Origin: Porphyromonas cangingivalis
Lineage (GTDB): Bacteria > Bacteroidota > Bacteroidia > Bacteroidales > Porphyromonadaceae
Length of the DNA stretch: 64,000 bases
Direction: 5' to 3'
NCBI RefSeq assembly: GCF_900638305.1
Contig: NZ_LR134506.1
Coordinates: 1,364,001-1,428,000, forward strand
Position numbers and translations under genes: made by a program. Shown piece after piece: positions 8,343 to 17,036 of the stretch. The notes beneath the pieces are model-generated. The model was not told where the DNA came from. It saw only the letters and a program-made list of their open reading frames with translations, and did no database searches. Every line of letters starts with the position of its first letter. Within the stretch, counting starts at the first letter, position 1.

Positions 8343-9674
8343 TCAGGAAGCAAGTCCCTTGATACGCTCCACGATACGTTCGTTGCGGATGATCATCATA
8401 CCGTGGCGATCGGCGGTGATACCCTCGGTGAGGCGATAGGTATATCGTGGGAGCCCTCCGACAAGTTCGGTAGGGAAGTAATGGTAGCGGATGTTGGGAC
8501 AGTCCTTGAGGGCATCCGCAGCTTCGAGGATGTGTGTAGACACAATGAAGAAGCAGTTGCGGTGTACCGAGAAGGCCTTGAGGACGGCAGAAGTGGCATC
8601 GAGGGCATCCTTGACATTCGTCCCCTTGAACAGTTCATCAAGGATGACAAAAAGGTTATGCCCCTCAGCGACATACTGTGCCACGTGCTTGACACGCATC
8701 ACCTCAGCGTAGTAATGACTGTGCCCGAGATCCATGTCATCGGAGACATTGATGGATGTGAAGAGCCCATCCCTGACGGTGAACTCCATCTCTGCCGCAG
8801 GCACCGGGAATCCCATGTGTGCGAGATAGATCGCTATCCCGACAGACTTCATGAAGGTGGACTTGCCCGCCATGTTGGCACCGGTGAGAAAGATCATATT
8901 TCGCTCCCCATCGATGGTGACATCATTGCCCTTGGCACCCTGCACGGTGGGATGGAAGAGGGTCACAGCCCTGAAGATGTTTTGCCCCTCACGTACGGGA
9001 TGTGCCACGGCTCTGGTGAAGCCATGTTCGTTCGCCACCCGAGCGACAGTGATCTGAAGGTCGAGGTGATAGATGATCTCCATGAGTCGGCTCACTTGGG
9101 AGTGACAAGAGATACGAAGCACTCTGTGGGCATGCATTGTCTGAGCAAAAGTGAGTCGACCTGCATCCTTATATTTCATGATTCCGGCAAGCCCCTTTGT
9201 GGCAAGGAGACTCTTCACCTCTTCGTCCACAGATCGGTATGCCTCGACCTCTTCGGCATGATGAGAGGTGAAGGAGGACAAGTGATCGAATAGATTCAGT
9301 GTCTTGATGATATTTTCACCCATTGTCTCGATCATCCTGTCTCCGGCAATGTAGAGCATACTCTTCATCTTCACAAACTTGATGAGGTGCATCCCCCTAT
9401 TGCTGTTTGCAGGCATACTCATATAATACTCCACAGCATCGAGGTGTTCGTCATCAAAGGGGAAGTCACAAGGGTGATCCATGAATGACTGAAAGAGCGC
9501 ACTACGAGCATTGATGGCCTCACTGTCGGTGAGAGGATTATGGAACATCTGCTCGATGAGCTGTCGCCCACCTCGGGTACGTGTACGGTCGTAGACGTGA
9601 TAGATAGACTTGCTGTCGTACTTGCCGAGCAGGTTGAGATCCCGGACGGTCTGTTTGTCTATTATAAAGCTCAT
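8343..9674 (-). CDS. MutS-like ATPase lacking the mismatch-binding domain (copy 2)
   Basis: 443 residues, about half the length of MutS. It has a helical lever/clamp-like region (about 30-220) and a C-terminal MutS ATPase: Walker A GANMAGKST at 265-273, the GHSHYYAEVMRV segment corresponding to the MutS SxxxxE region, Walker B LFVILDE with the KGTN signature, and STHI. The N-terminal mismatch-recognition domain is absent, so canonical mismatch repair is unlikely; recombination or other branched-DNA roles are possible. It starts inside the stop of its tandem paralogue (ATGA overlap at 9671-9674). Both end in TYRLTEGITADRHGMMI plus a short tail. Confidence 0.85.
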   Translation of the reverse strand: MSFIIDKQTVRDLNLLGKYDSKSIYHVYDRTRTRGGRQLIEQMFHNPLTDSEAINARSALFQSFMDHPCDFPFDDEHLDAVEYYMSMPANSNRGMHLIKFVKMKSMLYIAGDRMIETMGENIIKTLNLFDHLSSFTSHHAEEVEAYRSVDEEVKSLLATKGLAGIMKYKDAGRLTFAQTMHAHRVLRISCHSQVSRLMEIIYHLDLQITVARVANEHGFTRAVAHPVREGQNIFRAVTLFHPTVQGAKGNDVTIDGERNMIFLTGANMAGKSTFMKSVGIAIYLAHMGFPVPAAEMEFTVRDGLFTSINVSDDMDLGHSHYYAEVMRVKHVAQYVAEGHNLFVILDELFKGTNVKDALDATSAVLKAFSVHRNCFFIVSTHILEAADALKDCPNIRYHYFPTELVGGLPRYTYRLTEGITADRHGMMIIRNERIVERIKGLAS

Positions 9675-10993
9675 ACTTTGGGTTTAAGTATCTCTATTAT
9701 TCTTTCATTATTCACGATCATCATACCATGACGGTCGGCGGTGATACCCTCGGTGAGTCGGTAGGTATACTTGGGTCTACCGTCAGAGCCGATGATGGTG
9801 GGGAAGTAGACGAACTTGATACTCTCCGAATGGTCCCTGAGATCCTCTCCGGCCTCAATGATGTGTGTCGAGATCATGAAGATACAATCATTGCGTTCGG
9901 CAAATGCTCTCATGACTTCGACAGTAGCCTCATGGGCATCTTTGACATTCGTCCCCCTGAAGAGCTCGTCAAAGATGATGACAAGCCGTCCTACCCGATT
10001 GACCTGATCCGCCACCTTTCTGAGACGGCGCACCTCGGCATAGAAGTGACTGAAGCCCATGTGCATATTGTCGGGCAAGTTGATCGTGGTGTACATCCCG
10101 GCATGGACACTGAACTTCATCTCCTCTGCAGGCACGGGAAATCCCATGTGTGCCAAGAATATGATCGTGCCGAATGACTTCATGAAAGTGGACTTCCCCG
10201 CCATGTTTGCTCCGGTGAGGAAGATGACCTTCTGCCCCTTTGTCATGGAGACATCGTTGGCTACGGCATTTTTGAGGAGTGGGTGTCTGAGCCCCTTGAT
10301 GTACAAGTCGTCCTGCTCGTCAGGCAAGACCTCGGGCAAGACAAAACCTTGATCCATGCCGACCTTGGCCACCGTACCGTAGACATCTATGCGATAAAGA
10401 ATCTCCAAAAAGCGTCGGAAGTCATCGATGCCCCGATAACGGAGGAAGTCATCGTACATCGCCACCTTGGCATATGTCAGATGTGTCGTCTCTGAGGTCG
10501 TCCACGCAAAGGTCTCTGTGTCGAGAAGGCTTCCGAGTGTCCGGACATCGTGACGGAGAGCGGCAGGTGCTTCTTCAAGAGTACGCATGAGCACTCTTAC
10601 CTCTCGACAAAGCTCCACCGTAGATGCCACAGCCTTGTGGATCATCGCATAGGAGACATCGGCACCGATGAGTCTATTGATGCGTTGACGCATGGTATCG
10701 TTGTGGGCCTTGAGGCGGGCACGCTCATCGGTGTCGCTGAGGTAATGTTCTATGGCGTCGAACCATTCGCTGTTGAAACCGAGTTCGATCTTTCGATCCA
10801 TGAAGAAGCGAAAGATCTCTATCCTCTCACGGATCTTGACGGGCTCGGAGAGGGGATACCTGAACATATCTTCAAGTATCCTCGCACTGCCTCGTGTCCG
10901 TACCTTATTGAAGATCCCAAAGATCGAGTCGCTCTGAGGCTTATTGAAGATCTTGAGATCCGTAAGGGTCTGTTTGTCTATGATAAATGCCAT
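9671..10993 (-). CDS. MutS-like ATPase lacking the mismatch-binding domain (copy 1)
   Basis: 440-residue paralogue of the following gene with the same two-part architecture: helical core and MutS-type ATPase (GANMAGKSTFMKS, LVIIFDELFRGTNVKDAHEA, ISTHII). The order of motifs and the C-terminus are the same, but the middle region is clearly diverged, so the duplication is old. It lies 42 bp after the GldF-GldG fusion gene and is translationally coupled to copy 2, which suggests the two proteins may form a heterodimer. Function unknown beyond DNA- and ATP-binding inference. Confidence 0.85.
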   Translation of the reverse strand: MAFIIDKQTLTDLKIFNKPQSDSIFGIFNKVRTRGSARILEDMFRYPLSEPVKIRERIEIFRFFMDRKIELGFNSEWFDAIEHYLSDTDERARLKAHNDTMRQRINRLIGADVSYAMIHKAVASTVELCREVRVLMRTLEEAPAALRHDVRTLGSLLDTETFAWTTSETTHLTYAKVAMYDDFLRYRGIDDFRRFLEILYRIDVYGTVAKVGMDQGFVLPEVLPDEQDDLYIKGLRHPLLKNAVANDVSMTKGQKVIFLTGANMAGKSTFMKSFGTIIFLAHMGFPVPAEEMKFSVHAGMYTTINLPDNMHMGFSHFYAEVRRLRKVADQVNRVGRLVIIFDELFRGTNVKDAHEATVEVMRAFAERNDCIFMISTHIIEAGEDLRDHSESIKFVYFPTIIGSDGRPKYTYRLTEGITADRHGMMIVNNERIIEILKPKV

Positions 10994-11035
10994 CGCTATC
11001 GTCTTACATTATGGATATTGGATACAAATCATGAC

Positions 11036-13330
11036 TTAGCGACCTCTTCGGCGCAACCAAATGAGGATGGCAGTGAGCAACATAAGTCCGGGGAGCAACC
11101 ATACGAAGATGACCTTGACCCCGGTGACGGTCTGCTCTGAGATCTCCATATGATCATCGGGAGAGTCGGGTCGACGTGTATCGATGGGGACTTCTCCATC
11201 GGAGAACCAGTCAAACGCACCCAAGATCATGTAGTAGTTGAACGCATTGACTCCCGGACGTTCACGCACGACTTCTCCATTGCTGATACAGTCGGCATCA
11301 CTGATGATGATGATCTTCTGGGTACGATCGCCGACTTTGCGAGAGAGCCCCAAGGCAAGGTCATAAGCCTGCTCGACCTCTCCTACTGCGGGGTTATGAT
11401 GCACGGAGTCATTGAGCAAGTCGGTGGTCTCGATCTCATTCCACACTCCGACAGAATCGGTGCGCATGAGCGATGTCACCTCAAAACCCTTATCGGTCTC
11501 ATACACCATGGGAGTAGCCCCTGTCATGGCTATACCATACTGATAAGAGCGCAGTGTCCCAAACCAATAGGAAAGCTCCTCACTCTCTACCGTAGGATAG
11601 CCTACGACAAGGTCGGCCGGATGCTCTGTGGTAGGATGTACGACACACCCTTGTTCGAAGCGCACGCCGAGAGGGCTTACGATGGGGTTCATGATCTCCT
11701 GGCGACCGAGGTCGGAGGTGATGAGGAGATTCCCCCCTCTGTCGATGTATCTCTTGATACGGCCAAGCTCATCATCGGAGAGAGGCTCACGGAGCTCTGC
11801 CACGACAAGGATGTTGATGTCCTCGGGGATGTCCTTATCAAGGGTGACATCGGAGTAAGCAAAGCCCTGATTGATGAGTGCTTGACGGAAGGTCTTGGTC
11901 TGTGCAAACATACTGTACGATCGCTCACCGTGGTGATCCGTCGGACGAGCTCCATGCCCTGCAACGAATCCGACCATGGGCAGATCCATCACAAGACGCT
12001 TGAAGGCCGCAGTGGTCTCTCCCTCCGAAGGGAAGATCATATTGTCCTCGAAGATGCGTAGGAAGGTCTTGCGACCGTTGTACTCGATCTCTCTGACAAA
12101 CCTATAACCTTCGCCCGAAAGGTCTACATCCAGCTTTGCGAACTCGTCCGGAGTCAAAAACATCTTTGGATTATAGTCGTTGATCTCGATGATCTTATCG
12201 AACTTCTCTTGGGTCGTAAGGTCAGGGAAACGCTCATCGAATGCGGGATTGTTCGCCTCATGATAGTAGTACACATACTTCATCTTCATATCAGGTTTGA
12301 AGCGCAGGTACTGCTCGAAGAGTTTACGATCCTCGTTGATCCGCTCAGGCATACCGATCCAAAAGTATGGATCAAGGAGATTGACATAAGTGGTGATCGT
12401 CACCTTGCCATCAAGACGATTGATGATGTCCTGACTGTGAGGTGTGATCGTGTTGCTCTTTGTGAGGGTCGCATCGTAGTACTTCTTGACCATAGGCTGA
12501 GATGAGATATAACCGAGCGTGAGGGCAAAGACCCACACACCCACGTACTGAGATACGATCATCCATGTAGGAGTGCTCGTACGTAGCGATCTAAGTCGGA
12601 GGATAGCCATCGATAGGAAGAGTGCGATGACAAGGATGAAGTAAAGCACATTTTCCGTACTGATCATCCCCTGAACAAACGTCATCGAACGCCCGGGCAT
12701 CGACAACCAATAGGTCAGATCACGCACGAAAGCGATGCTCTGTCCCCAAGAGGAGATCATCGACAACACGGTGAGGATCGTCAGTGTCCCGATGGCTGCC
12801 ACCACTTGGTACGATGTCAGTGTGGACATGAAGAGACCGATGACAGCATACGCACAAGTCAATAGGAATATCCCGAGCAATCCACTGAAAATAAGCCCAT
12901 AGTTGAAGTGCTCGATCTTCATCGCCCCCCATACGGCATAGCTCGCCAGCACGAGGATGAGGATAAAGATATAGATCACCACGGAGAGGTACTTCCCGAG
13001 GATGATCTGAGTATTGCTCACAGGAGACGAGTAAAGGAGCTTGATGGATCCGGTGCTGAACTCTCGGCTCATCAGGTTCATCGTCAACAAAGGGATGTAT
13101 AGGTAGAGATTGCTCTGTACCGCCGAATAGATTCCCTCCCAACTTGAGAAGAGGGTCCCTGTAAGGTTGTACAGTGGGAATCCCATGGCGACATTCTGAA
13201 CCAACTGCTTGAGGATCCCCACCAAGTCGGTACTCGCCGTAAATGTAAACAAGATCAAGATGAGCCAGGCAATGGGCGAAAAAAACAATACCTGCAACTC
13301 TGCTTTGGCGATTTTGAATATAATCTTCAT
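11036..13330 (-). CDS. GldF-GldG fusion: ABC-2 permease plus GldG-type extracytoplasmic domain
   Basis: 764 residues. Residues 1-250 are an ABC-2 permease with about six membrane segments (FFSPIAWLILILFTF; NLMSREFSTGSIKLLYSSPVS is the conserved cytoplasmic loop), as in GldF. A further segment near 265-280 leads into a long soluble region of the GldG type (about 290-730: ITPHSQDIINRLDG, VGFVAGHGARPTD, LITSDLGRQE), closed by a C-terminal membrane helix (IFVWLLPGLMLLTAILIWLR). In gliding Flavobacteria these are two proteins working with the GldA ATPase, whose homologue is encoded 280 bp upstream. Export function is inferred; the substrate is unknown. Confidence 0.88.
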   Translation of the reverse strand: MKIIFKIAKAELQVLFFSPIAWLILILFTFTASTDLVGILKQLVQNVAMGFPLYNLTGTLFSSWEGIYSAVQSNLYLYIPLLTMNLMSREFSTGSIKLLYSSPVSNTQIILGKYLSVVIYIFILILVLASYAVWGAMKIEHFNYGLIFSGLLGIFLLTCAYAVIGLFMSTLTSYQVVAAIGTLTILTVLSMISSWGQSIAFVRDLTYWLSMPGRSMTFVQGMISTENVLYFILVIALFLSMAILRLRSLRTSTPTWMIVSQYVGVWVFALTLGYISSQPMVKKYYDATLTKSNTITPHSQDIINRLDGKVTITTYVNLLDPYFWIGMPERINEDRKLFEQYLRFKPDMKMKYVYYYHEANNPAFDERFPDLTTQEKFDKIIEINDYNPKMFLTPDEFAKLDVDLSGEGYRFVREIEYNGRKTFLRIFEDNMIFPSEGETTAAFKRLVMDLPMVGFVAGHGARPTDHHGERSYSMFAQTKTFRQALINQGFAYSDVTLDKDIPEDINILVVAELREPLSDDELGRIKRYIDRGGNLLITSDLGRQEIMNPIVSPLGVRFEQGCVVHPTTEHPADLVVGYPTVESEELSYWFGTLRSYQYGIAMTGATPMVYETDKGFEVTSLMRTDSVGVWNEIETTDLLNDSVHHNPAVGEVEQAYDLALGLSRKVGDRTQKIIIISDADCISNGEVVRERPGVNAFNYYMILGAFDWFSDGEVPIDTRRPDSPDDHMEISEQTVTGVKVIFVWLLPGLMLLTAILIWLRRRGR

Positions 13331-13416
13331 ATGATAATAATAGACTTCGTCATAGATTATTGATGATGTATGCTCCCACCTCCTCTTGCTCCTCCGACCA
13401 CGACGAAGACGTCAAA

Positions 13417-13482
13417 AAAGTCGTTAGACTTAATTTCGAAGGTCGTTAGACTTGAGATCGAAAGTCGTTAAGCTTGAATTCG
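13417..13482. repeat. 22-bp direct repeat array, family A (3 units)
   Basis: Three contiguous 22-bp units start at 13417, 13439 and 13461, with consensus AA(A/G)GTCGTTA(G/A)(A/G)CTT followed by a variable stretch and TCG. Units contain the inverted repeat AAGTC-GTTA-GACTT. They lie between the GldA-like and GldF-GldG genes, where no gene is seen for 278 bp. A four-unit array of the same family is at 22332-22419. Confidence 0.75.
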
Positions 13483-13608
13483 AGTCTTCCTGGACCTTTT
13501 TTCAAGGCTGGCGATGAGCAGAAAGATCGGCCAAACGACAGCCGGCACTCCTCAGAGCCGAGATAGGCACTCGAAGCATACAGATATGATAGACCAACCC
13601 TCGTAGGA

Positions 13609-14535
13609 TCACGAACGCTTCTTGGAGAGCTCCGCAAAGACAGCGTTCATCGAGCTCTTCTCCAGTGTCATCTCAGTGAGATACCAGTTGTGCTCGACAC
13701 TCTTCTCCACAAGATGCTGTGTGACCTCCTGATAGTCGTTGAACTTTATCCTGTAAGTGTATCCACCCATCTCCTCGACGTCAAGGACACCGGGCACACG
13801 AGAAAGATCTTCGACCGGAGGCATCGCCATGAGGGAAACGATCAACGAGTCCGGTACGATATAGCTGTCAAACTCTCGCACAGAGCCCGAAAACACGAGC
13901 TGCCCCTGCTCGATCATATAGATATGATCACAGATCGCCTGCACCTCGGAGAGGATATGAGTGGAGAGGAGCACCGTGCGCTCCTCTGCAATGTCCTTGA
14001 TCAGACGGCGCACGTCGAGGATCTGATTAGGGTCGAGACCGTTGGTGGGCTCATCGAGGATCACGAATTCGGGATTGTGTATGATCGCCTGAGCAATCCC
14101 CACACGCTGCTGGTACCCTCCCGAGAGATTACGGATCAGACGGTGACGGAAATGAGTCAGACGACAACGCTCAAGAGCGACATCGACAGCCTTGGGGATC
14201 TCCCTATCGGGGACAAACCTCAAAGCGGCACTATAGGAGAGGAACTCACTCACCGTAAGATCCTTCTGCAACGGAGGCACCTGAGGTAGGAAGCCTATGC
14301 GACGCTTTGCTTCGATGGGCTCCTTACTTATACTGTGCCCCTTGATGTATATATCCCCCTCGGTCTGCTTGAGCGCACCACACATGATGTTCATGGTGGT
14401 AGACTTCCCGGCTCCATTGGAGCCAAGAAGTCCGTATATACCATGCCCGGGGATCTCGAAGTTGATATCCCTCACAGCCCACTGCACACTGTATCGGTGC
14501 GACAAGTGTTCGACTTTTACGATTGGTTCTTTCAT
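13609..14535 (-). CDS. GldA-like ABC transporter ATP-binding protein
   Basis: 308-residue ABC ATPase: Walker A GSNGAGKST at 38-46, Q-loop in GFLPQ, signature LSGGYQQR at 137-144, Walker B FVILDEP at 157-163, and switch STHILSE. The C-terminal 90 residues form the accessory domain of the gliding/Na-export type ATPases (VPGVLDVEEMGGYTYRIKF). It would power the GldF-GldG fusion encoded next, although 278 bp with a repeat array separate the two genes. It begins 36 bp after the PKD-like lipoprotein gene, with no terminator between, so read-through from the SusCD operon is possible. Confidence 0.9.
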   Translation of the reverse strand: MKEPIVKVEHLSHRYSVQWAVRDINFEIPGHGIYGLLGSNGAGKSTTMNIMCGALKQTEGDIYIKGHSISKEPIEAKRRIGFLPQVPPLQKDLTVSEFLSYSAALRFVPDREIPKAVDVALERCRLTHFRHRLIRNLSGGYQQRVGIAQAIIHNPEFVILDEPTNGLDPNQILDVRRLIKDIAEERTVLLSTHILSEVQAICDHIYMIEQGQLVFSGSVREFDSYIVPDSLIVSLMAMPPVEDLSRVPGVLDVEEMGGYTYRIKFNDYQEVTQHLVEKSVEHNWYLTEMTLEKSSMNAVFAELSKKRS

Positions 14536-14571
14536 TTAGTAGTATAGTTGTTTTATATACAAGTCATATCA

Positions 14572-16233
14572 TTATCGGTCATGGGAAGAAGTTCGGAACC
14601 CCAGTCCCCTAAAGGACAAGACCTTACCTCCGACATTACCCTTGTAGAGAAGCACAGGTTGAGAAACAACGGTAATATCATAGAGCATGATATCTCCATT
14701 TTCACATCCGATCATAAGCCATGCACAGTCAGAATAGTCATACGAAATCGCTGTAATCTTAGACTCTATGGGGACATCAAATTTTTTCCACGAGACTGAC
14801 GAATCCATAGCATTCATACTATGGGTATAGTACCAGATAGAGTTATCTCTTGAACGAGTAATGAAAACCCTATGGCGTGCATTTCCCTCGGTAATGCCAT
14901 AACGCAAGTTTCCTGTTGTCAAGATGAGATCATCCTTGGTCATATGAGGTAATTTGATCTTACTCTTGTTGGGTAAGTCTCTGACGTACATCTTCTGGTT
15001 ATTTACAGCAATGTCCGCAGTATAAGTAAATTGAGGATCATCCTTCTTGTTATAAAAGATCGTAAACATAGACTCCAACGACCTGACAATAAAATTGTAC
15101 CAACGACCTGGATAGTGAGAAGTAGCTCTGATCGCAACAATGTCTATATTATCCCCGAGGTCTGCCAAGGGGAACCCGGGAGTACTTGCAAGAGGAGTCA
15201 GACGTGTTCTGTAGACAGGGATACTATTCATAGTACCATCATTAGCACTGAGACGCTCGATGAATTGGCTGGCATAGAGAATACGCTTATTCTTCTCATC
15301 ATAGCAAAGGATGTTGGAAGTGAAACGACTGCTGCCAAAAAGAGAGATATCATAACCCTTATCGTCAAGTTTGTACGGTTCACTCAGGAACTTACCACCG
15401 AGGTAGTTTGCTCCCATAACCCTTGTATAGACTAGTCCATCCTCTGAAGCAACAAATGTTACGGGACGACCATCAGGACCCAAAACATCAATATCCGCAC
15501 GTGCGATAGGCTTAAAGTTTGCTGGCTTACCATCTAAAAATTCATCATCAAGAGACCCGATATACTCAAGGTTATCAGCAGAGATAATATAGCTACCCTG
15601 ATCCGTGAGAACCGTATATGCACCGGAGACCCCTATATGCTTAGCATAAGACCAGCTCATTTCAATAGGTTTACCTTCTATCGACTTGTTATTGTTGTGC
15701 TCCTCAAATGCATCATTCTTCAGGAGGAATTCTCTTTTTTGATCAGACGTCCATCTCTTCCTCAACGTAGAGATCTGCGCCTTGCCATTCTTATCACTGA
15801 AGATAGCCCAGTCACCATTAGCGTAATATGGATAAAGCCATAAGTTAAAAATTTTCTGGAATGAAATCTCAGAGTCCTTCTCTATGATCTTAAAGACCCC
15901 ATGATAAGATTTATCTAAGTTGTAGTCCTTGATACCGACCTTCTGCATCAGCTCCTCCACCGGCATCTCAAAATCAAGCTTGTCTGATACCACTTTGCCA
16001 TTGACTACCCACTCGTATCTCACACTCTCTGCACGGAGAGCAGAGTCTTTTGGCCAAACAAAGAGTTTGGAGCCTTCAATATGAATATTAGTACCTCCAT
16101 AGGCTGCATAGACCCCACGCTGTTCGGAAAGCCAGCGAGGTGGATTGAGCTCCAAGTAATCATAATTCCCGGTATCCTTAAAGCACGAGGTAATCAGCAT
16201 TAAGAAAAATATGAAATATAGTATCCGTTTCAT
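14572..16233 (-). CDS. PKD-like family lipoprotein of a SusCD locus
   Basis: 553-residue outer-membrane lipoprotein. The signal peptide ends in the lipobox ITSC (C17), followed by the FKDTGNYDY motif typical of PKD-like SusCD-associated lipoproteins (PF16407 type). The rest alternates beta strands with blade-like sections (WAIFSDKNGKAQI, YTVLTDQGSYIIS, VTFVASEDGLVYTRV, NSIWYYTHSMNA), consistent with a propeller. It is fourth in the SusC-SusD-DUF4843-PKD operon (30 bp gap). From knowledge of a Bacteroides SusCD with the same two accessory lipoproteins, it may sit on the transporter as a peptide-binding subunit; this is inference. Confidence 0.8.
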   Translation of the reverse strand: MKRILYFIFFLMLITSCFKDTGNYDYLELNPPRWLSEQRGVYAAYGGTNIHIEGSKLFVWPKDSALRAESVRYEWVVNGKVVSDKLDFEMPVEELMQKVGIKDYNLDKSYHGVFKIIEKDSEISFQKIFNLWLYPYYANGDWAIFSDKNGKAQISTLRKRWTSDQKREFLLKNDAFEEHNNNKSIEGKPIEMSWSYAKHIGVSGAYTVLTDQGSYIISADNLEYIGSLDDEFLDGKPANFKPIARADIDVLGPDGRPVTFVASEDGLVYTRVMGANYLGGKFLSEPYKLDDKGYDISLFGSSRFTSNILCYDEKNKRILYASQFIERLSANDGTMNSIPVYRTRLTPLASTPGFPLADLGDNIDIVAIRATSHYPGRWYNFIVRSLESMFTIFYNKKDDPQFTYTADIAVNNQKMYVRDLPNKSKIKLPHMTKDDLILTTGNLRYGITEGNARHRVFITRSRDNSIWYYTHSMNAMDSSVSWKKFDVPIESKITAISYDYSDCAWLMIGCENGDIMLYDITVVSQPVLLYKGNVGGKVLSFRGLGFRTSSHDR

Positions 16234-16263
16234 TTTTATCGTATCAAATTAGATGATTAACAA

Positions 16264-17016
16264 TTATACTTTAACTGTCATCGGAGTGCCATCCTCTTCA
16301 GTCTGAGGATTAGAGATAAGCCAAGCTTTGAAAGCAAGAGCCATCTTACGCATTTTATCGGGACTGTCCACAATAAAGTTGGTACTGAGGTTATCTGCAC
16401 CAGGGATATTTTGCAAGAATAGTCGATACTTCTTTGTGGAATAGGTACCCAAAAGCCCTTCTTCGATCTCACGAGTCCACCACAATGGGCGTACAGGATC
16501 CTTCGTGATATGAAGGATGGCTATAGAGCGTTCTGTCTGTCCGATCTTCACTTGTCCTTCCTGTTGGATGGCAAGAGCCAACCTATATCCCTCCTTGAGA
16601 GTATCAAGGCGATCACTTCTATTGATCTGTATCTGAATCGTGTCTTGGATCATCTTTTCACGCTTAGCAACGGGCTTTGCTCTGAAAGTGTACGACTCCG
16701 CAATAGTGTATTCAGAAGGGAGGGCTGTTGTCAGCTCATCCACGACTTTAAGCTTGAACTTCAAATCTTGCTCCAAAGGACGTCCGGCTAAGACGACAAT
16801 CACATTTGCGTACACCTTGGTGTCCTCGGGTTTAGCAAAAAAGAATGTCACACTGGTAGAATCCGCCTTCTCCGTGCCCGGAGCCACTGCATCTTTCCAA
16901 AACTTCTCGAAGTAGAGATACTTGTCTTCACCGAATACAAGCAACTCCTGTTCTCGGCACGAATACATACTCAAGAGTATAAAGACAGATAAAAGGATGT
17001 ATATATATTTCTTCAT
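16264..17016 (-). CDS. DUF4843 family lipoprotein
   Basis: 250 residues with a signal peptide and lipobox MYSC (C20), then ELLVFGEDKYLYFEKFW, the characteristic start of DUF4843. The central region is predicted beta (VTFFFAKPED, YANVIVVLAG, FKLKVVDE), and the C-terminal half has a conserved tryptophan pair (RPLWWTREIEEGLLGTYS). It lies 20 bp after SusD and 30 bp before the PKD-like lipoprotein. The family is a constant companion of one SusCD class and is thought to be an accessory surface subunit of the importer. No enzymatic motif. Confidence 0.85.
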   Translation of the reverse strand: MKKYIYILLSVFILLSMYSCREQELLVFGEDKYLYFEKFWKDAVAPGTEKADSTSVTFFFAKPEDTKVYANVIVVLAGRPLEQDLKFKLKVVDELTTALPSEYTIAESYTFRAKPVAKREKMIQDTIQIQINRSDRLDTLKEGYRLALAIQQEGQVKIGQTERSIAILHITKDPVRPLWWTREIEEGLLGTYSTKKYRLFLQNIPGADNLSTNFIVDSPDKMRKMALAFKAWLISNPQTEEDGTPMTVKV

Positions 17017-17036
17017 AGATCTATTCCGTTGTGTTG

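Noticed and set aside
8403-9293. 296-codon plus-strand reading frame
   Set aside because: Lies wholly opposite the MutS-like gene, whose motifs are clear; its translation has no recognisable domain.
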